DNA of 64,000 nt from Channallabes apus (GCA_030522415.1 CM060112.1:2126001-2190000), one strand, 5' to 3'. Counted from the stretch's first letter, positions 31,408-42,741 are shown. Notes: generated by a model not told the origin, from the letters alone. A program made the numbers and translations.

Positions 31408-32294
31408 TATTGCTGGTCTCACCACTGTCCTGTACACCTTTCATTCTCGCTGGTACTCTTTTATCGCACAACACACCTGACACTTTTCTCCACCCATTCC
31501 TACCTGACTGTACCCACCTCTTCACCTCCTTTCCATACTCTCTGTTGCTCTAGACTGTTGACACTAAGTACTTAAAATCCTGCATGTTCTTTACCTCTGC
31601 TCCCTGTAGCCTCACCGTTCCTCTCGGGTCCCGCTCATTCACACACATGTACAAATTTTCCTCCATCTGTTCCCTGCTCTTGCTACAAAGCACGTCATCT
31701 GCAAACATTATAGTCCATGGAGACTCCTGTCTTACCTCATAGGTCATCCTGTCCATCATCAGAGCAAACAAAAATGGGCTTAGAGCCAATCCTTGATGCA
31801 GACCCACCTTCACCTTGAACTCTTCTGTCACACCTACAGCACATCTTACCACTGTCTTAGCGCTCTCATACATGTCCTGCACCACTCTAACATACTTCTC
31901 TGCCACTCCAGACTTCCTCATACAACACCACAGCTCCTCTCTCGGCACCCTGTCGTATGCTTTCTCTAAATCTACAAAGACACAATACAATTCTTTATTA
32001 CCTTCTCTTTACTTACAGCATCCTCAAAGCAAATACTGCATCTGATGTACTCTTTCTAGGCATGAAACCATATTGCTGCTCACAAATGCTCACCTCTGCC
32101 CTTAACCTAGCTTCCACTACTCTTTCCCACAGCTTCATTGTATGGCTCATTAGCTTTATACCTCTGTAATTGCCACTGTTTTGCACATCTTCCTTGTTCT
32201 TAAAAATCGGCACCAATACACTTCTCCATTCCTCTAGAATCCTCTCACTCTCCAAGATCTTGTTAAACAAACTAGTCAGAAACTCTACTGCCAC
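31408..32294 (-). mobile_element. RTE-type LINE, reverse-transcriptase part (3' piece of a split copy)
   Basis: On the minus strand, 32294-32013 reads VEFLTSLFNKILESERI...NYRGIKLMSHTMKLWE, then after a frame change 31990-31550 reads FVDLEKAYDRVPREELW...HQGLALSPFLFALMMD...MFADDVLC. These are RT blocks 1-5 with the aspartates of blocks A and C. The copy is broken by frameshifts and a short deletion after FADD, and is cut near 31408. Its 5' half is at 35984-37430. Confidence 0.85.
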
Positions 32295-32317
32295 ATGCGC
32301 CGCCTGGACGTCTCTAC

Positions 32318-33613
32318 GTGCCTCCTCCCATGAGACAGGAAGTCATCCAGTGGGGCCACACCTCGCTCCTCTCCGGACATCCAGGTAGCAGACGCACAAC
32401 TCAGTTCATCCAGCGCGCTTTCTGCTGGCCCTCCATGACCCGGGACATCGGGACACCACTTCCGGTCCCACGTCGGCCCTGGTCGCACATTTCCATCGAT
32501 TTCATCACGAGCCTGCCGGAATCCGAAGGGAAAAATATCATCTTAACCATCATCGATCGTTTCTCCAAAGCCGTGCACCTGGTGGCCCTAACCAGACTCC
32601 CGTCAGCAAACGACACAGTTGAACTGATATTAGAGCACATAGTCCGCCTGCATGGGTTCCCTAAAGACATCGTCTCGGACAGGGGGCCACAGTTCACTGC
32701 CCGGTTCTGGAAGGCCTTCTGCCGTCTGATCCATTCCACCTGCAGCCTATCTTCTGGGTACCATCCCCAGACCAATGGTCAGATGGAGCGGACCAACCAA
32801 CAACTGGAGCGCTATCTAAGATGTTTTGTGGCGGATCGTCAGCCCTCCTGGGCTCGCTACCTCCTATGGGCTGAGTTGTCCCACAACCTACACGTCTCGT
32901 CTGCAACCAATCTCAGTCCGTTCGAGGTATGCCACTGTTTCCAACCTCAGATGTTCGAACACCAAGAACCGGAGGTTGATGTACCCTCAGCCCAACAGTT
33001 GGTCCGCAGGTGTCGGCGGCTCTGGACATTGGCGAACCAAGCCATCCGACGAGCCAACACATGCTACGCTACTCAACATCGCCGTCGACACCCTCCGGGA
33101 CGTTTGTATAACGTAGGTGACAAGGTATGGCTGTCCACAAAGAACCTCCATCTACACACCGAATACAAAAAACTGTCACCCAGATTCATCAGACCATATC
33201 GCATCCATCTCAGAATCAACCCTGTCACCTACCGGCTCCAGCTGCCTGCGGCGCTCCGAATCCACCCCGTATTCCACACATCCAAACTAAAACCCTTCAT
33301 CACTTCACCCATGGTTCGACCCACCCCCCCTGCTCCTCCTCCCCGAATCATTGACGGCGGTCCCGCTTACACCGTGCGACGGATCCTCGACTCGCGCCCT
33401 CGGGGCAGAGGTACTCAGTACCTGGTTGATTGGGAGGGCTTTGGCCCCGAGGAACGGTCTTGGGTTCCTGCACGTTTCATCCTCGATCCAGAGCTAATTC
33501 GGGACTACCTTCACAGGGTATCCTCCATTCCAGGACCGTCTGGAGCCGGTCCTGGACGGGGGGGTACTGTCATGCACACTCAATCCACGACCAGCACTAG
33601 GACCCGGAAGTAG
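32318..33613 (+). CDS. Gypsy integrase with chromodomain (partial pol)
   Basis: 431 open codons. GHPGSRRTTQFIQRAFCWP is the start of the zinc-binding N-terminal domain, but its cysteine part is deleted: the frame jumps from PSMTRDI to PVPRRPWSH. The catalytic core keeps D (SIDFITSLP), D ([10 protein letters not shown]) and E (QTNGQMERTNQQLE). A DNA-binding GPY/F-like region follows. The chromodomain is YTVRRILDSR...YLVDWEGFGPEERSW, which in chromoviruses steers integration to modified chromatin. With the zinc finger and everything upstream missing, it is not expected to work. Confidence 0.85.
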   Translation: MPPPMRQEVIQWGHTSLLSGHPGSRRTTQFIQRAFCWPSMTRDIGTPLPVPRRPWSHISIDFITSLPESEGKNIILTIIDRFSKAVHLVALTRLPSANDTVELILEHIVRLHGFPKDIVSDRGPQFTARFWKAFCRLIHSTCSLSSGYHPQTNGQMERTNQQLERYLRCFVADRQPSWARYLLWAELSHNLHVSSATNLSPFEVCHCFQPQMFEHQEPEVDVPSAQQLVRRCRRLWTLANQAIRRANTCYATQHRRRHPPGRLYNVGDKVWLSTKNLHLHTEYKKLSPRFIRPYRIHLRINPVTYRLQLPAALRIHPVFHTSKLKPFITSPMVRPTPPAPPPRIIDGGPAYTVRRILDSRPRGRGTQYLVDWEGFGPEERSWVPARFILDPELIRDYLHRVSSIPGPSGAGPGRGGTVMHTQSTTSTRTRK

Positions 33614-33951
33614 AGCGGTCGTAAATCAGGAAGTATAAAAGGAGTAAATAAACCATAGCAGAGCGCTCAGTCATTGAGTTCGGCCCATGTTGGTTTGTGC
33701 TGCCATCTTCCAAACCGTGAGTACTCACAAATTTTTGGGTTATTGCATTCTGATATTCGTGTGTGCATTTACAGGACAGGGGTTAAATTTGTGTTTTTCC
33801 CTCGCTCACCCTTTGTGAGAGTCCTTATACTAAATCGCGGGGATATCCTACCTACTCGCGTCTCTCCGCGTTTGGGTTCACCATCCACGCTACATTGGGC
33901 TAACCGCTAAAGCTACATCTTCTGGTCCTTCAGGTTAGTTCATCCGTGACA
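33568..33951 (+). repeat. 3' LTR of the gypsy element
   Basis: TGTCATGCAC to CCGTGACA, 384 bp, preceded by a G-rich polypurine stretch. TATAAAAG lies at 33634. The matching 5' LTR is gone, so age cannot be judged from it. Confidence 0.8.
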
Positions 33952-35983
33952 GTTGAAGGCTGAGCTGAAATCTATGTACAGCATTCGAACGTATGTGTCC
34001 TTATTGTCCAAATGTGTGAGGGCAAGATGGAGTGTAGTGGAGATGGCGTCGTCCGTTGAGCGGTTAGGACGGTACGCAAATTGCAGTGGGTTCAGTGAGG
34101 GGGGCAGCAGGGTCTTGATGTGTCTCATGACGAGCCGCTCGAAGGACTTCATGATGGTGGGTGTAAGTGCAACGGGACGGTAGTCATTGAGACAGGACAG
34201 AGAAGACTTCTTGCGCACGGGAACGATAGTGGTGGCCTTGAAGCACGTGGGAACGATGGCGCTGCTCAGAGAGATGTTGAAGATGTCGGTAAGAACATCT
34301 GCCAGCTGTTCAGCACATTCTCTGAGCACTCTGCCTGGGATGTTGTCTGGTCCAGCAGCTTTATGTGGGTTGACTCTGCATAGAGTTTTCCTCACATCAG
34401 CTGTAGTGAGACACAGCACCTGGTCCTTCGGAGGAGGGGTGGTCTTCCTCGCCGCCACGTCGTTCTGTCTGTCGAACCGAGCGTAGAAGTTGTTCAGCGC
34501 ATCTGGGAGGGAGGTGTCACAGGCACGTGATGTCGTCCTGTAGTTTGTGATGGCTTGTAAGCCCTGCCACATGCGCCGTGTGCCACCGCTATCCTTGAAG
34601 TGGTTGTGGATTCTCTGGGTGTGTGCACGCTTCGCCTCTCTGATGGCCCAAAAAAGTTCGGCCCTTGCTCTTTTAAGCAATATGCTTTGAAGGCAGAGTC
34701 TCGGGTCCTCAGAAGTGCACGCACTTCCGCAGTAATCCACGGTTTCTGGTTGGGTCGTGAAATGATGTTCTTGGAGACAGTGACGTCATCGGTGCACTTG
34801 TTGATGTAGCTGGTCTCTGATGACGTGTACTCCCCCAAGTCAGTGAAGTCACCGTAAGTTGCAGCCTCCCTAAACATGTTCCAGTCAGTGCTCTCGAAAC
34901 AGTCCTGAAGAGCAGAGATGGCTCCTGCTGGCCAGGTTTTCACCTGCTTCAGAACTGGTTTTGAGCGCCTGACGAGTCGTCTGTATGCTGGAATTAGCAT
35001 AACAGAGATGTGGTCTGAGTAGCCGAGGTGGGGGCGGGGCTCTGCCCGATATGCGCCGGGGATGTTTGTGTAAACAAGATCCAGCGTGTTTTCCCCTCTT
35101 GTTGCAAAGTCCACATACTGATGGAATCTAGGAAGCACTGACTTGAGATTTTGCATGGTTGAAATCTCCAGCAACAATAAACAGTCCATCCGGGTGTGTA
35201 TTTTTCAGTTTACTGATCTTTGTATACAGTTCCCATAGCGCTTCCTTAGCATTAGCGCTAGGTGGAATGTACACTCCGATAATGAAAACCGTGGTGAATT
35301 CTCGTGGTAAATAAAAAGGACTGCATCTAACAGTCAAAAACTCCACCAGCGATGAGCAATAACTAGAAACTAGCACAGAGTTCTTGCACCATTTCATATT
35401 GATGTAAACACACAAGCTGCCACCGCGAGTCTTACCGCACAGAGCTGCATTTCTGTCGGCACGAAATGAGGCTAGCCCGTCTAGCTGAATAGCGCAGTCC
35501 GGTACTCTGTCGCTGAGCCATGTCTCCGTGAAAACAAAGACACAGCAGTCCCTAACTTCACGCTGTGTAGCCTGCTGGATTCGGATGTAGTCCAGTTTAT
35601 TGTCCAGGGAGCAGACGTTGGATAGGATGATGCACGGGAGAGCCGGCCGGCTAGGGTTTGTTTTTAGCCTAGCACAGACTCCCACCCGCTTTCCGCGCTT
35701 CCACTTCCTCGCACACCGCTTCCGATGTCCCCTCCTCCGGCCACTAGCATCAGGCAACGCCGAGGCTTCGAGGCCTGGATCGCGCAGCAAGCCGAGGTCG
35801 CGTAGCATTTCCCGCAAGTCATCGTGGATGCCGTTAACCGGGTTATATAGGTACAAAAGTGCCTGGTGGTTGTATGTATGGACACCAGTCGCGATGGTAT
35901 CCATACACATTGTAAAATACACGAGCTACACACAAAACTTATACAACATAGCACCATTTTGGCTCCGGAGCGGCCACTGCGTG
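33952..35983 (-). mobile_element. L2-type LINE, 5' part (endonuclease plus start of RT)
   Basis: Minus strand, in order: an N-terminal basic region (about 35900-35660, [13 protein letters not shown]); endonuclease ([37 protein letters not shown]); after a frame change near 35150, the end of the endonuclease ([27 protein letters not shown]); a linker ([15 protein letters not shown]); and RT to YIDFSSAFN, where the gypsy LTR cuts it. At least two frameshifts (near 35150 and 34720) break it. Its 5' end abuts the RTE LINE at 35983/35984. Confidence 0.85.
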
Positions 35984-37430
35984 CTACAGATCCACCTCTC
36001 CCTCCTTACTGTCCAGCCTAGGATACAAGTCCTCATATGCTCTTTGTTTGGCCATTGCCACATCTAACTTCCCCTCTAACCTCTACGCTGCATCTCCATA
36101 TGTACTCCTGTCTATTCTCTTCAGTCCTCTCAGTGTCCATCTTCTTCTTGGCTAGCCTCTTTCCCTGTATACACTCATGGACTTCCTCGTTCCACCACCA
36201 AGTCTCCTTGTCCACTTTTCCCTTACCTGATGATACACCAAGTACACTCCTACCTGTCTCCCTGATCACATTGGCTGTAGTTGTCCAGTCGACTGAAAGC
36301 ACCGCCTGACCACCCATAGCCTGTCTCAACTCCTCCCTGAAAACTATACAACATTCTTCCTTTCTCAGCTTCCACCACTTTGTCCTCTGCTCTGCCTTTG
36401 TCCTCTTCACTTTCCTCACGACCAGGGTTATTTTACACACCACCATTCTGTGTTGTCTGGCTACACTCTCCCCTACCAACACTTTGCATTCACTGATCTC
36501 TTTCAGATTACAACGTTGACACAAGATGTAGTCCACCTGCGTGCTTCTGCCTCCACTCTTATAAGTCACCCTATGTTCTTGCCTCTTCTGGAAGAAAGTA
36601 TTTACTACTGCCATTTCCATCCTCTTTGCAAAGTCCACCACCACCTGTCCTACTACATTCCTCTCCTGAAGACCAAACCTGCCCATCACATTTTCATCAC
36701 CTCTGTTCCCTTCCTCAACATGTCCATTGAAGAGTGCACCAATCACCACTCTCTCACCTCTGGGGATGCTCTGCATCACTTCATCTAACTCACTCCAGAA
36801 TTCCTCCTTCTCTTCTAACTCACATCCTACCTGTGGGGCATAACCACTAAAAACAATGAACATTTTCCCTTCAATTTCTAGCTTCACACTCATCACCCTA
36901 TCTGATATTCTTTTCACCTCTAGAACATTCCTTACAAACTCCTCTTTCAGAATCACTCCTACTCCATTTCTTTTCCTATCCACACCATGGTAAAACAATT
37001 TGAACCCTGCTCCTCAGCTTCTGGCCTTGCTACCTTTCCACCTGGTCACACAGTATATCCACCTTCCTTCTCTGTATCATATCAACCAACTCGCTGTCAT
37101 GGTCCCAACATTCAAAGTCCCTACTATCACTCCTAAACTCTTGCCTTTACTCTTCTCTCTCTGCTTTCGAACACGCCGTCCTCCTCTCCTTTTTCGACCA
37201 ACAGTAGCCCAATTTCCACCGGCACCCTGTAGGTCAACAGGACCAGTGGCGGTCATTGTTAACCCGGGCCACGACAGATCCGGTATAGGAGTTATATTTG
37301 TGATTTGCATCATTGATTTGGCACATGTTTTACGTCGGATGCCCTTCCTGACACAACCCTCTGCATTTATCCAAACTTGGGAATGGCACAAGAAGACACT
37401 GGATTGCGCCAACCCCCCTGTGGTTACATT
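35984..37430 (-). mobile_element. RTE-type LINE, endonuclease part (5' piece of the split copy)
   Basis: 37412-37077 holds the leader (CLGV-like VIVGTLNVGTMT). 36998-36033 holds most of an apurinic-type endonuclease (KLEIEGKMFIVFSGYAPQVG, VDYILCQRC, VARQHRMVV, the SDHR-like position replaced by RQHR) and then the basic linker (KRLAKKKMDTERTEENRQEY). The catalytic GDFN-like motif reads GALFNGHV, so an aspartate is changed. Related to the fish sequences annotated as craniofacial-development-protein-2-like. Confidence 0.8.
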
Positions 37431-37439
37431 GGTTTCAGT

Positions 37440-38174
37440 ATATTATTTATCTCTCTATATATTCTCTAATTATGACTTGAATAAATCGGCTCACATCGGA
37501 GCGCGCTGGCGTGTTGGAAAAAGCCAGCGTTTATGTATCGGGTAGCCTATATATTTGTGTTTAGTGTTTTTCTGGGGGGTTTATGTCTGCATTTTACCGA
37601 TAAATCGCATGCGTTTATCATCCTTTTGATCTTGTGCCTTTTGTTAAGTGAAAGTGCGAGCCGCGATGTAAGAGCCATATCGTACTTGTTATGAATTTGT
37701 TGTTGTGTTTATTTTATTTTATTTGTTATTATTTCATTTATTCTACCTTGTTCTATTCATTAGTAAAGCATTAAGCATTAAGTTTGTTACATAAGCCATA
37801 AGCTGTAAATTTCTTAGTCATGCATCCATTTTGACAATCGTAAGTTGTCTGTGATGTCATTCCACTATTACATGCATTTGTATGACTGTCATATGAAAGA
37901 GAGTTCAGTTTAGATGCGGAAGGCTACGGAAACACAAGCTTTTGACCGTAAGCATGTAAGCTCGTGAGCTCCCGGTAAGCTAAGAATGTAAGATACAACA
38001 ACTAGGTTGTTGTAACCGTAAGCTCCCGTAATTAGAGATATACAACAAGAGTGTTGTTATATACGTAAGCTAAGACTGTAATTTACAAGATACAGCAAAT
38101 AGGTTGTTGTAAAAGTCAGAGATTTGCAAGATGCAGCAACTGGTGTCTGTAATCACAGTGGATTTACTCAAGAC
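37440..38174. other. No gene; imperfect GTAAG-rich repeats at about 37950-38130
   Basis: Left of the gypsy element, a stretch of roughly 60-bp imperfect units carries GTAAGCT, CAAC(T/A)AGGTTGTTGTAA and related words. The sequence resumes after the gypsy insertion at 41306 (AAGACGACTGTAAGAG). No reading frame of note. Confidence 0.45.
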
Positions 38175-38724
38175 TGTCATGTCTTGCTATGGGAAATCAC
38201 ACTCGTTAGAACGCAAGGTGCAGGAAATAGTTCTTTTATTACTGAGTCCCGGTATTGACTTGAACAAACTTAAGTTCTACTCAAAACAAAACATAAACTC
38301 CGAAGACGCTTCTCCCGGGGCAGTCTGCAGGCGGAAATACACGAACACAAAGTTACTTAAACGAAAAACGCTCAGAAGATCCTTCGGGATGACTGCAACC
38401 CAAACACATCGGGCCCAATCGGAAATGCGAGAAGCTGTCCTGCTTCCGCAGCCTCGCCTGCAGATACCGCTTTAAACCTGGGAGAGAGAGAGAGAAAGAA
38501 AGGGACATAAGCTCATCGCTTTCCGGGTGTGCACAACGGTGACCAGACACTGTGGTGTGGGTTCGGCTGGGTTAAATAGTGAGATACACAAGGGTAGACA
38601 GGTGAGTTCACTTTCGTGTTAATGACTGACAAAGACATACGTAGACACACTAGGGGGAGACAAAGCCACGGCTCAGTAATCCGGTGATCCTGATCTCCGG
38701 GGCTGCGGCGGGTCGGATGTTACA
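38175..38724 (-). repeat. 3' LTR of the deleted gypsy element
   Basis: Minus-strand TGTAAC...CATGACA. TATA-like TATTTAA, then about 30 bp later GTCTGGTCACC (38548-38538), the version that pairs best with the primer-binding site. Confidence 0.9.
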
Positions 38725-39956
38725 TTACCCCCCCTCCCAGGACCGGCTTCCTGAAAGAGAGGTGGGCGCTCCCTGCGAGGTACCGAAGGGGGTCGGGACC
38801 CACCGGCCTGATGGAATTGCCGGCGAGCGGGTCGGCCCGGAGGTCGTGGCGCAGGACGATCCGGTCGAGCTTGATGGAACTCGTAAATGAGTTCTGGGCT
38901 CAGGATGTCCTTTGCGGGGACCCAGCTGCGTTCCTCCGGACCGTACCCCTCCCACTCCACTAGGTATTGGAGTGTGCCCCCTCTCCTTCGGGAGTCCAGC
39001 AGTTGTTGGACTCTAAACGCTGGAGCGCCCTCGATCTCCACAGCCCCGGGGAGTGATGGGTCCACGACGCCTCCGTCGAGAGGTCCCCGTATTACTGGCC
39101 TGAGAAGAGAGATGTGGAAAACGGGGTTAATGCGCATGTGTGAGGGGAGTTGTAATTTAAAAGAAATGGGGTTTATTTGAGACAAAATGGGAAAAGGACC
39201 GATGAATCTGGGTGAAAGTTTACGGCAGGGAAGTTTGAGAGATAGATCCCGTGTCGAGAGCCAAACCCGATCTCCTACCTGGAGCGGTGGACTTTCCCTT
39301 CGCCGCCTATCGGCGAATTTTTTGAACCGGCGAACTGCTTGGGAGATATTGGCATGCGCCCCCTCCCATACTTTTTCCGCTCTTTTAAACCACTCATCCA
39401 CCATGGGGATGTTGGTGGGAGTGGCATCCCAAGGACAAAGCGGCGGCTGATATCCGAGCACACATTGAAACGGCGTTAGGCCGGTTGAGGAATGTCTCAA
39501 TGAGTTTTGCGCATATTCCGCCCAGAATAAACAGTCTGCCCATTCATGTTGCCTACCACTACAATATGCGCGGAGGAATTTCCCGAGATCTTGGACAGTC
39601 CGCTCTGCCTGCCCGTTTGACTCCGGGTGATAGCCTGACGTTAGACTAACAGTGGTCCCCAATTTCTGGAAAAAAGCTTTCCAGACTTTTGCGACAAATT
39701 GGGGACCACGATCGGAAACAATATCCTCTGGTATGCCGTAGTAGCGAAACACATTGTTGAATAGGGTTTCCGTCACCTGGGCGGCGGTTGGGAGGGCGCA
39801 GAATGGGATAAACCGGCAACTTTTAGAGAAGCGATCTACCACTACTAGGACCGACGTGTATCCCTTAGACACTGGCAGGTCCGTCACAAAATCCACCGCT
39901 AGGTGGGACCACGGTCTGTTAGGTGTGGGCAAGGGCATTAATTTTCCAACTGGCAA
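38673..39956 (-). CDS. Gypsy integrase with chromodomain, N-terminally truncated
   Basis: 427 open codons starting near [12 protein letters not shown], just after the lost zinc finger. Catalytic core: D (AVDFVTDLP), D ([10 protein letters not shown]), E ([14 protein letters not shown]). C-terminal GPY/F-type region ([12 protein letters not shown]), then chromodomain [14 protein letters not shown]...[15 protein letters not shown]. The frame overlaps the end of gag by 19 bp in another phase; the first residues (MPVGKL) come from the deletion junction. It runs into the 3' LTR. Confidence 0.88.
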   Translation of the reverse strand: MPVGKLMPLPTPNRPWSHLAVDFVTDLPVSKGYTSVLVVVDRFSKSCRFIPFCALPTAAQVTETLFNNVFRYYGIPEDIVSDRGPQFVAKVWKAFFQKLGTTVSLTSGYHPESNGQAERTVQDLGKFLRAYCSGRQHEWADCLFWAEYAQNSLRHSSTGLTPFQCVLGYQPPLCPWDATPTNIPMVDEWFKRAEKVWEGAHANISQAVRRFKKFADRRRRESPPLQVGDRVWLSTRDLSLKLPCRKLSPRFIGPFPILSQINPISFKLQLPSHMRINPVFHISLLRPVIRGPLDGGVVDPSLPGAVEIEGAPAFRVQQLLDSRRRGGTLQYLVEWEGYGPEERSWVPAKDILSPELIYEFHQARPDRPAPRPPGRPARRQFHQAGGSRPPSVPRRERPPLFQEAGPGRGGNVTSDPPQPRRSGSPDY

Positions 39957-40759
39957 CCCTCGGGGGCTTTTAGTGGTTCCGGTGCGCTTCTAGTCATGCT
40001 GGGGCGGGGGTGCGGCTCGCTTCTACTACCTGCTCCTCTGGCGGAGGCCTGCCGTCTCTGACCGCGGAGGTGCTGATCCAATTTAATGGCGAGTTGTATG
40101 GTCTCATCCAGGTCCATCTCAGCATCTCGGCACGCTAGTTCGAGTTGGATGTCTGGGTGGAGACCGTCCCTGAACCGTGCGAGGAGGCTCTTCTCGCACC
40201 ATTCACTCTCCGCGGCCAGGATCTTAAATCTTACGGCGTAGTCGGCGACGGTGGTTGGTCCCTGCTTGAGGCGGAGTAGCTGTTGTTCACCAGTCCGCCC
40301 CTGGTCCGGGTGGTCGAAGACAGCGCGAAACGCGCGGAGGAAGCGGATGAAATCGCTCATGTCTCGGCCACCCGCACTCCACATGGCGGCGGCCCAGTCC
40401 ATCGCTGCACCTGTGAGCTGTTGCGTGACAAAGCTGATCTTTTGCCTGTCATCGAGGTCAGGGTACTCAGCTAAATACAGCTCACAGGCCAGGAGGAATT
40501 TTCTACAGCCCTCGGGGTCCCCAGCATACCTCTCCGGGGGGGTCGCTCGCGGAGGGGATCGTGACGGGCGTCTTGGTCCCGCGGGAGTGGGTGCCTGTCG
40601 AGCCGCGATGTCACGGACACTGTGGGCCAGGTCGTTGATCGCCCTGGCCAAGCTGTCCATCTGTCCTTGCTGTCGTCGGATATAATCCATCATGGGGGGT
40701 GTATGGTCATGCGCTGCTGGTCCTGCTGCGTTCTGGTGGAAGGTCTGGTCATCTGTCAT
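39938..40759 (-). CDS. Gypsy gag (capsid region), truncated
   Basis: 273 codons. After a proline-rich head come the capsid landmarks of chromovirus gag: [93 protein letters not shown] and [16 protein letters not shown]. The frame ends soon after (...CQLEN) where the deletion joins it to integrase out of frame; the nucleocapsid CCHC knuckle and protease are gone. The start ATG lies in the final six bases of the LTR. Confidence 0.85.
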   Translation of the reverse strand: MTDDQTFHQNAAGPAAHDHTPPMMDYIRRQQGQMDSLARAINDLAHSVRDIAARQAPTPAGPRRPSRSPPRATPPERYAGDPEGCRKFLLACELYLAEYPDLDDRQKISFVTQQLTGAAMDWAAAMWSAGGRDMSDFIRFLRAFRAVFDHPDQGRTGEQQLLRLKQGPTTVADYAVRFKILAAESEWCEKSLLARFRDGLHPDIQLELACRDAEMDLDETIQLAIKLDQHLRGQRRQASARGAGSRSEPHPRPSMTRSAPEPLKAPEGCQLEN

Positions 40760-41305
40760 GTCTTGCTATGGGAAATCACACTCGTTAGAACGCAAGGTGC
40801 AGGAAATAGTTCTTTTATTACTGAGTCCCGGTATTGACTTGAACAAACTTAAGTTCTACTCAAAACAAAACATAAACTCCGAAGACGCTTCTCCCGGGGC
40901 GGTCTGCAGGCGGAAATACACGAACACAAAGTTACTTAAACGAAAAACGCTCAGAAGATCCTTCGGGATGACTGCAACCCAAACACATCGGGCCCAATCG
41001 GAAATGCGAGAAGCTGTCCTGCTTCCGCAGCCTCGCCTGCAGATACCGCTTTAAACCTGGGAGAGAGAGAGAGAGAAAGAAAGGGACATAAGCTCATCGG
41101 TTTCCGGGTGTGCACAACGGTGATCAGACACTGTGGTGTGGGTTCGGCTGGGTTAAATAGTGAGATACACAAGGGTAGACAGGTGAGTTCACTTTCGTGT
41201 TAATGACTGACAAAGACATACGTAGACACACTAGGGGGAGACAAAGCCACGGCTCAGTAATCCGGTGATCCTGATCTCCGGGGCTGCGGCGGGTCGGATG
41301 TTACA
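40754..41305 (-). repeat. 5' LTR of the deleted gypsy element
   Basis: Same structure as the 3' LTR. TATTTAA at 41159-41153; predicted RNA start GTCTGATCACC at 41129-41119, with one base changed relative to the 3' LTR. AATAAA near 40815. The last six bases (ATGACA) are the first two gag codons. The following 11 bases (40753-40743, GATGACCAGAC) are the predicted self-priming site. Confidence 0.85.
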
Positions 41306-42219
41306 AAGACGACTGTAAGAGACAAAGAGATTGGACTTCTGTCGTGTGAGTAAAACTTTAAACCAGAGCTACGCGTCAAAACTGGTGAAATAATATGACC
41401 ACATCTACACGCGGGTTTATACACGCCGATAAATAATTTTTAGATGGATTTTAAAGCATCTTTTTTAGGCCTAAATATTAATTTTTATTAATGGCCAAGT
41501 GTATTATGAAGTGAAGACCTGTTGTTCAGTTGTTCTCTGCATGGTGTATCTGCACTGAGAGTTTGTGTCTGTGTGCACAGAGAGTTTGTGTGTGTCCGCG
41601 CGCGTCTCATACTGTACAGTAGGTGTGTATGCACGGCGAGCTTGTGTGTGTGTGTGTTTGTGACATTATATTCTTCTTCAAACATGCTTCCAACCAACCA
41701 ACCCTGGCCTCCAAACTCAGAAGTCTACGTGTCATAGCCCATAACTACTCCTTTGATCTGCTGGTTACGGCGGGACGTTGACTGCTGATCAGTGTAAAGT
41801 AGCCTGTAGAAGCCAAGCTCTTCACCAAAAATAGTGTAAACCACTAACTATTAAAATGTTAAGAATGTAATTAAACACAAATATATAAATTAGGATTGGC
41901 ACCCTGTCCAGGGTGTACCCCGCCTAGTGCCTGAAGTCTCCTGGGATAGGCTCCATGTCCCCCGCGACCCTGAACACAGGATTAAGCGGTATAGAAAATG
42001 AATGAATGAATGAATGAATGAATGAATGATATATAAATTAGATTTTCTTTATACATAATATTTTCATTCTATATAAACTCATGCTAGGGTACATTTTACT
42101 ACGCTGAAGAACCATTTAAAGCTATTTCTCTTTTCTTTGCTTACTTATACTTACTTACTAACCAAAGAATGCTTTAGTAAAGGGCTTTAAAACAATGGCA
42201 GTATGAAAAACAATGGAAT
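41306..42219. other. No gene; TG-rich stretch
   Basis: Alternating AGAGAGTTTGTGTCTGTGTGC-like units at 41550-41665 and AT-rich sequence. A SINE 3' fragment lies inside (41894-42028). Confidence 0.5.
41894..42028 (+). mobile_element. 5'-truncated SINE or L2 3' end
   Basis: It carries only the 3' tail shared by the SINE and its partner LINE (GATTGGCACCCTGTCC to (AATG)n). Perfect target duplications ATATATAAATTAG at 41881-41893 and 42029-42041 show it inserted in this truncated form. Confidence 0.85.
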
Positions 42220-42490
42220 TGTCACATCTGAGCCACCTCAGCCCTGGGGAATAAAATCTGGCTCACCGGATTACTAAGCCGCCACTTTGTCTCCCCCTAG
42301 TGTGTCTACGTGTGTATTGGTTTCCCGGTGATTTCTGCTTGAACCAAATTGAGTACACCTGTGTACACCTTGTGTGTCTCCCTATATATTCCAGTTGACC
42401 CCGTACCACTTCTTCGCTGTTGTGCACCCTCATGTTTGTCTCACTCCCAGCATGTGTGTTTGTGTTTACTTTCGTCCCAGGACTGAGCAG
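42220..42490 (+). repeat. Diverged LTR related to the gypsy LTR at 38175-41305
   Basis: TGTCACATCTGAGCC...CACCGGATTACTAAGCCG...TTTGTCTCCCCCTAGTG aligns with the first 110 bp of the gypsy LTR; the rest has diverged. TATATA lies at about 42382. The right end is not clear. Confidence 0.6.
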
Positions 42491-42594
42491 TGTCTGTAGC
42501 CAGGGCGGATTTAAGAGTGGGGTCCTTCTCCAAGGACAAACTAAAGGCTGAGAAGAATATCAGCTCTGTGTTCATCTCAAAATATTATTATAGG

Positions 42595-42741
42595 GGCCCA
42601 AGCACTATAGGTTGCGCAAGGGTACCCTCTTGTTCCCTAGCAAGGCTACACTCGATGCTGCGTGAAAACGCTATGGGAACCAGTTTGTTGCGTTGCCGGT
42701 CGTTGAAGCATGCTGTGAAAACACGCCAAAGATTTTGGCTA
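42595..42741 (+). repeat. Older repeat hosting the DIRS insertion (left part)
   Basis: GCCCAAGCACTATAGG to TTTTGGCTA matches the reverse of 55250-55395. In that other copy the sequence continues directly into CAGTGGGAGCC, here found only beyond the DIRS element at 46642. Confidence 0.8.

Larger units (their letters stand above)
32295..33951 (+). mobile_element. Ty3/gypsy chromovirus-type LTR element, 5'-deleted
   Basis: Only integrase and the 3' LTR remain. The left break joins it to the RTE LINE and the right LTR end joins it to the L2 LINE. The likely order is RTE, then an L2 insertion, then a gypsy insertion, then a deletion removing the gypsy 5' part, the L2 3' part and some RTE. Confidence 0.85.
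38175..41305 (-). mobile_element. Ty3/gypsy chromovirus element with internal pol deletion
   Basis: LTRs at 38175-38724 (550 bp) and 40754-41305 (552 bp) differ by only a few substitutions and one GA-unit length change. AAGAC precedes (38170-38174) and follows (41306-41310), a perfect 5-bp duplication. Read on the minus strand it codes for gag and then, after a deletion, integrase; protease, reverse transcriptase and RNase H are missing. Near-identical LTRs indicate a recent insertion, so a deleted form may have been mobilised in trans, or the deletion is very young. Confidence 0.95.
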
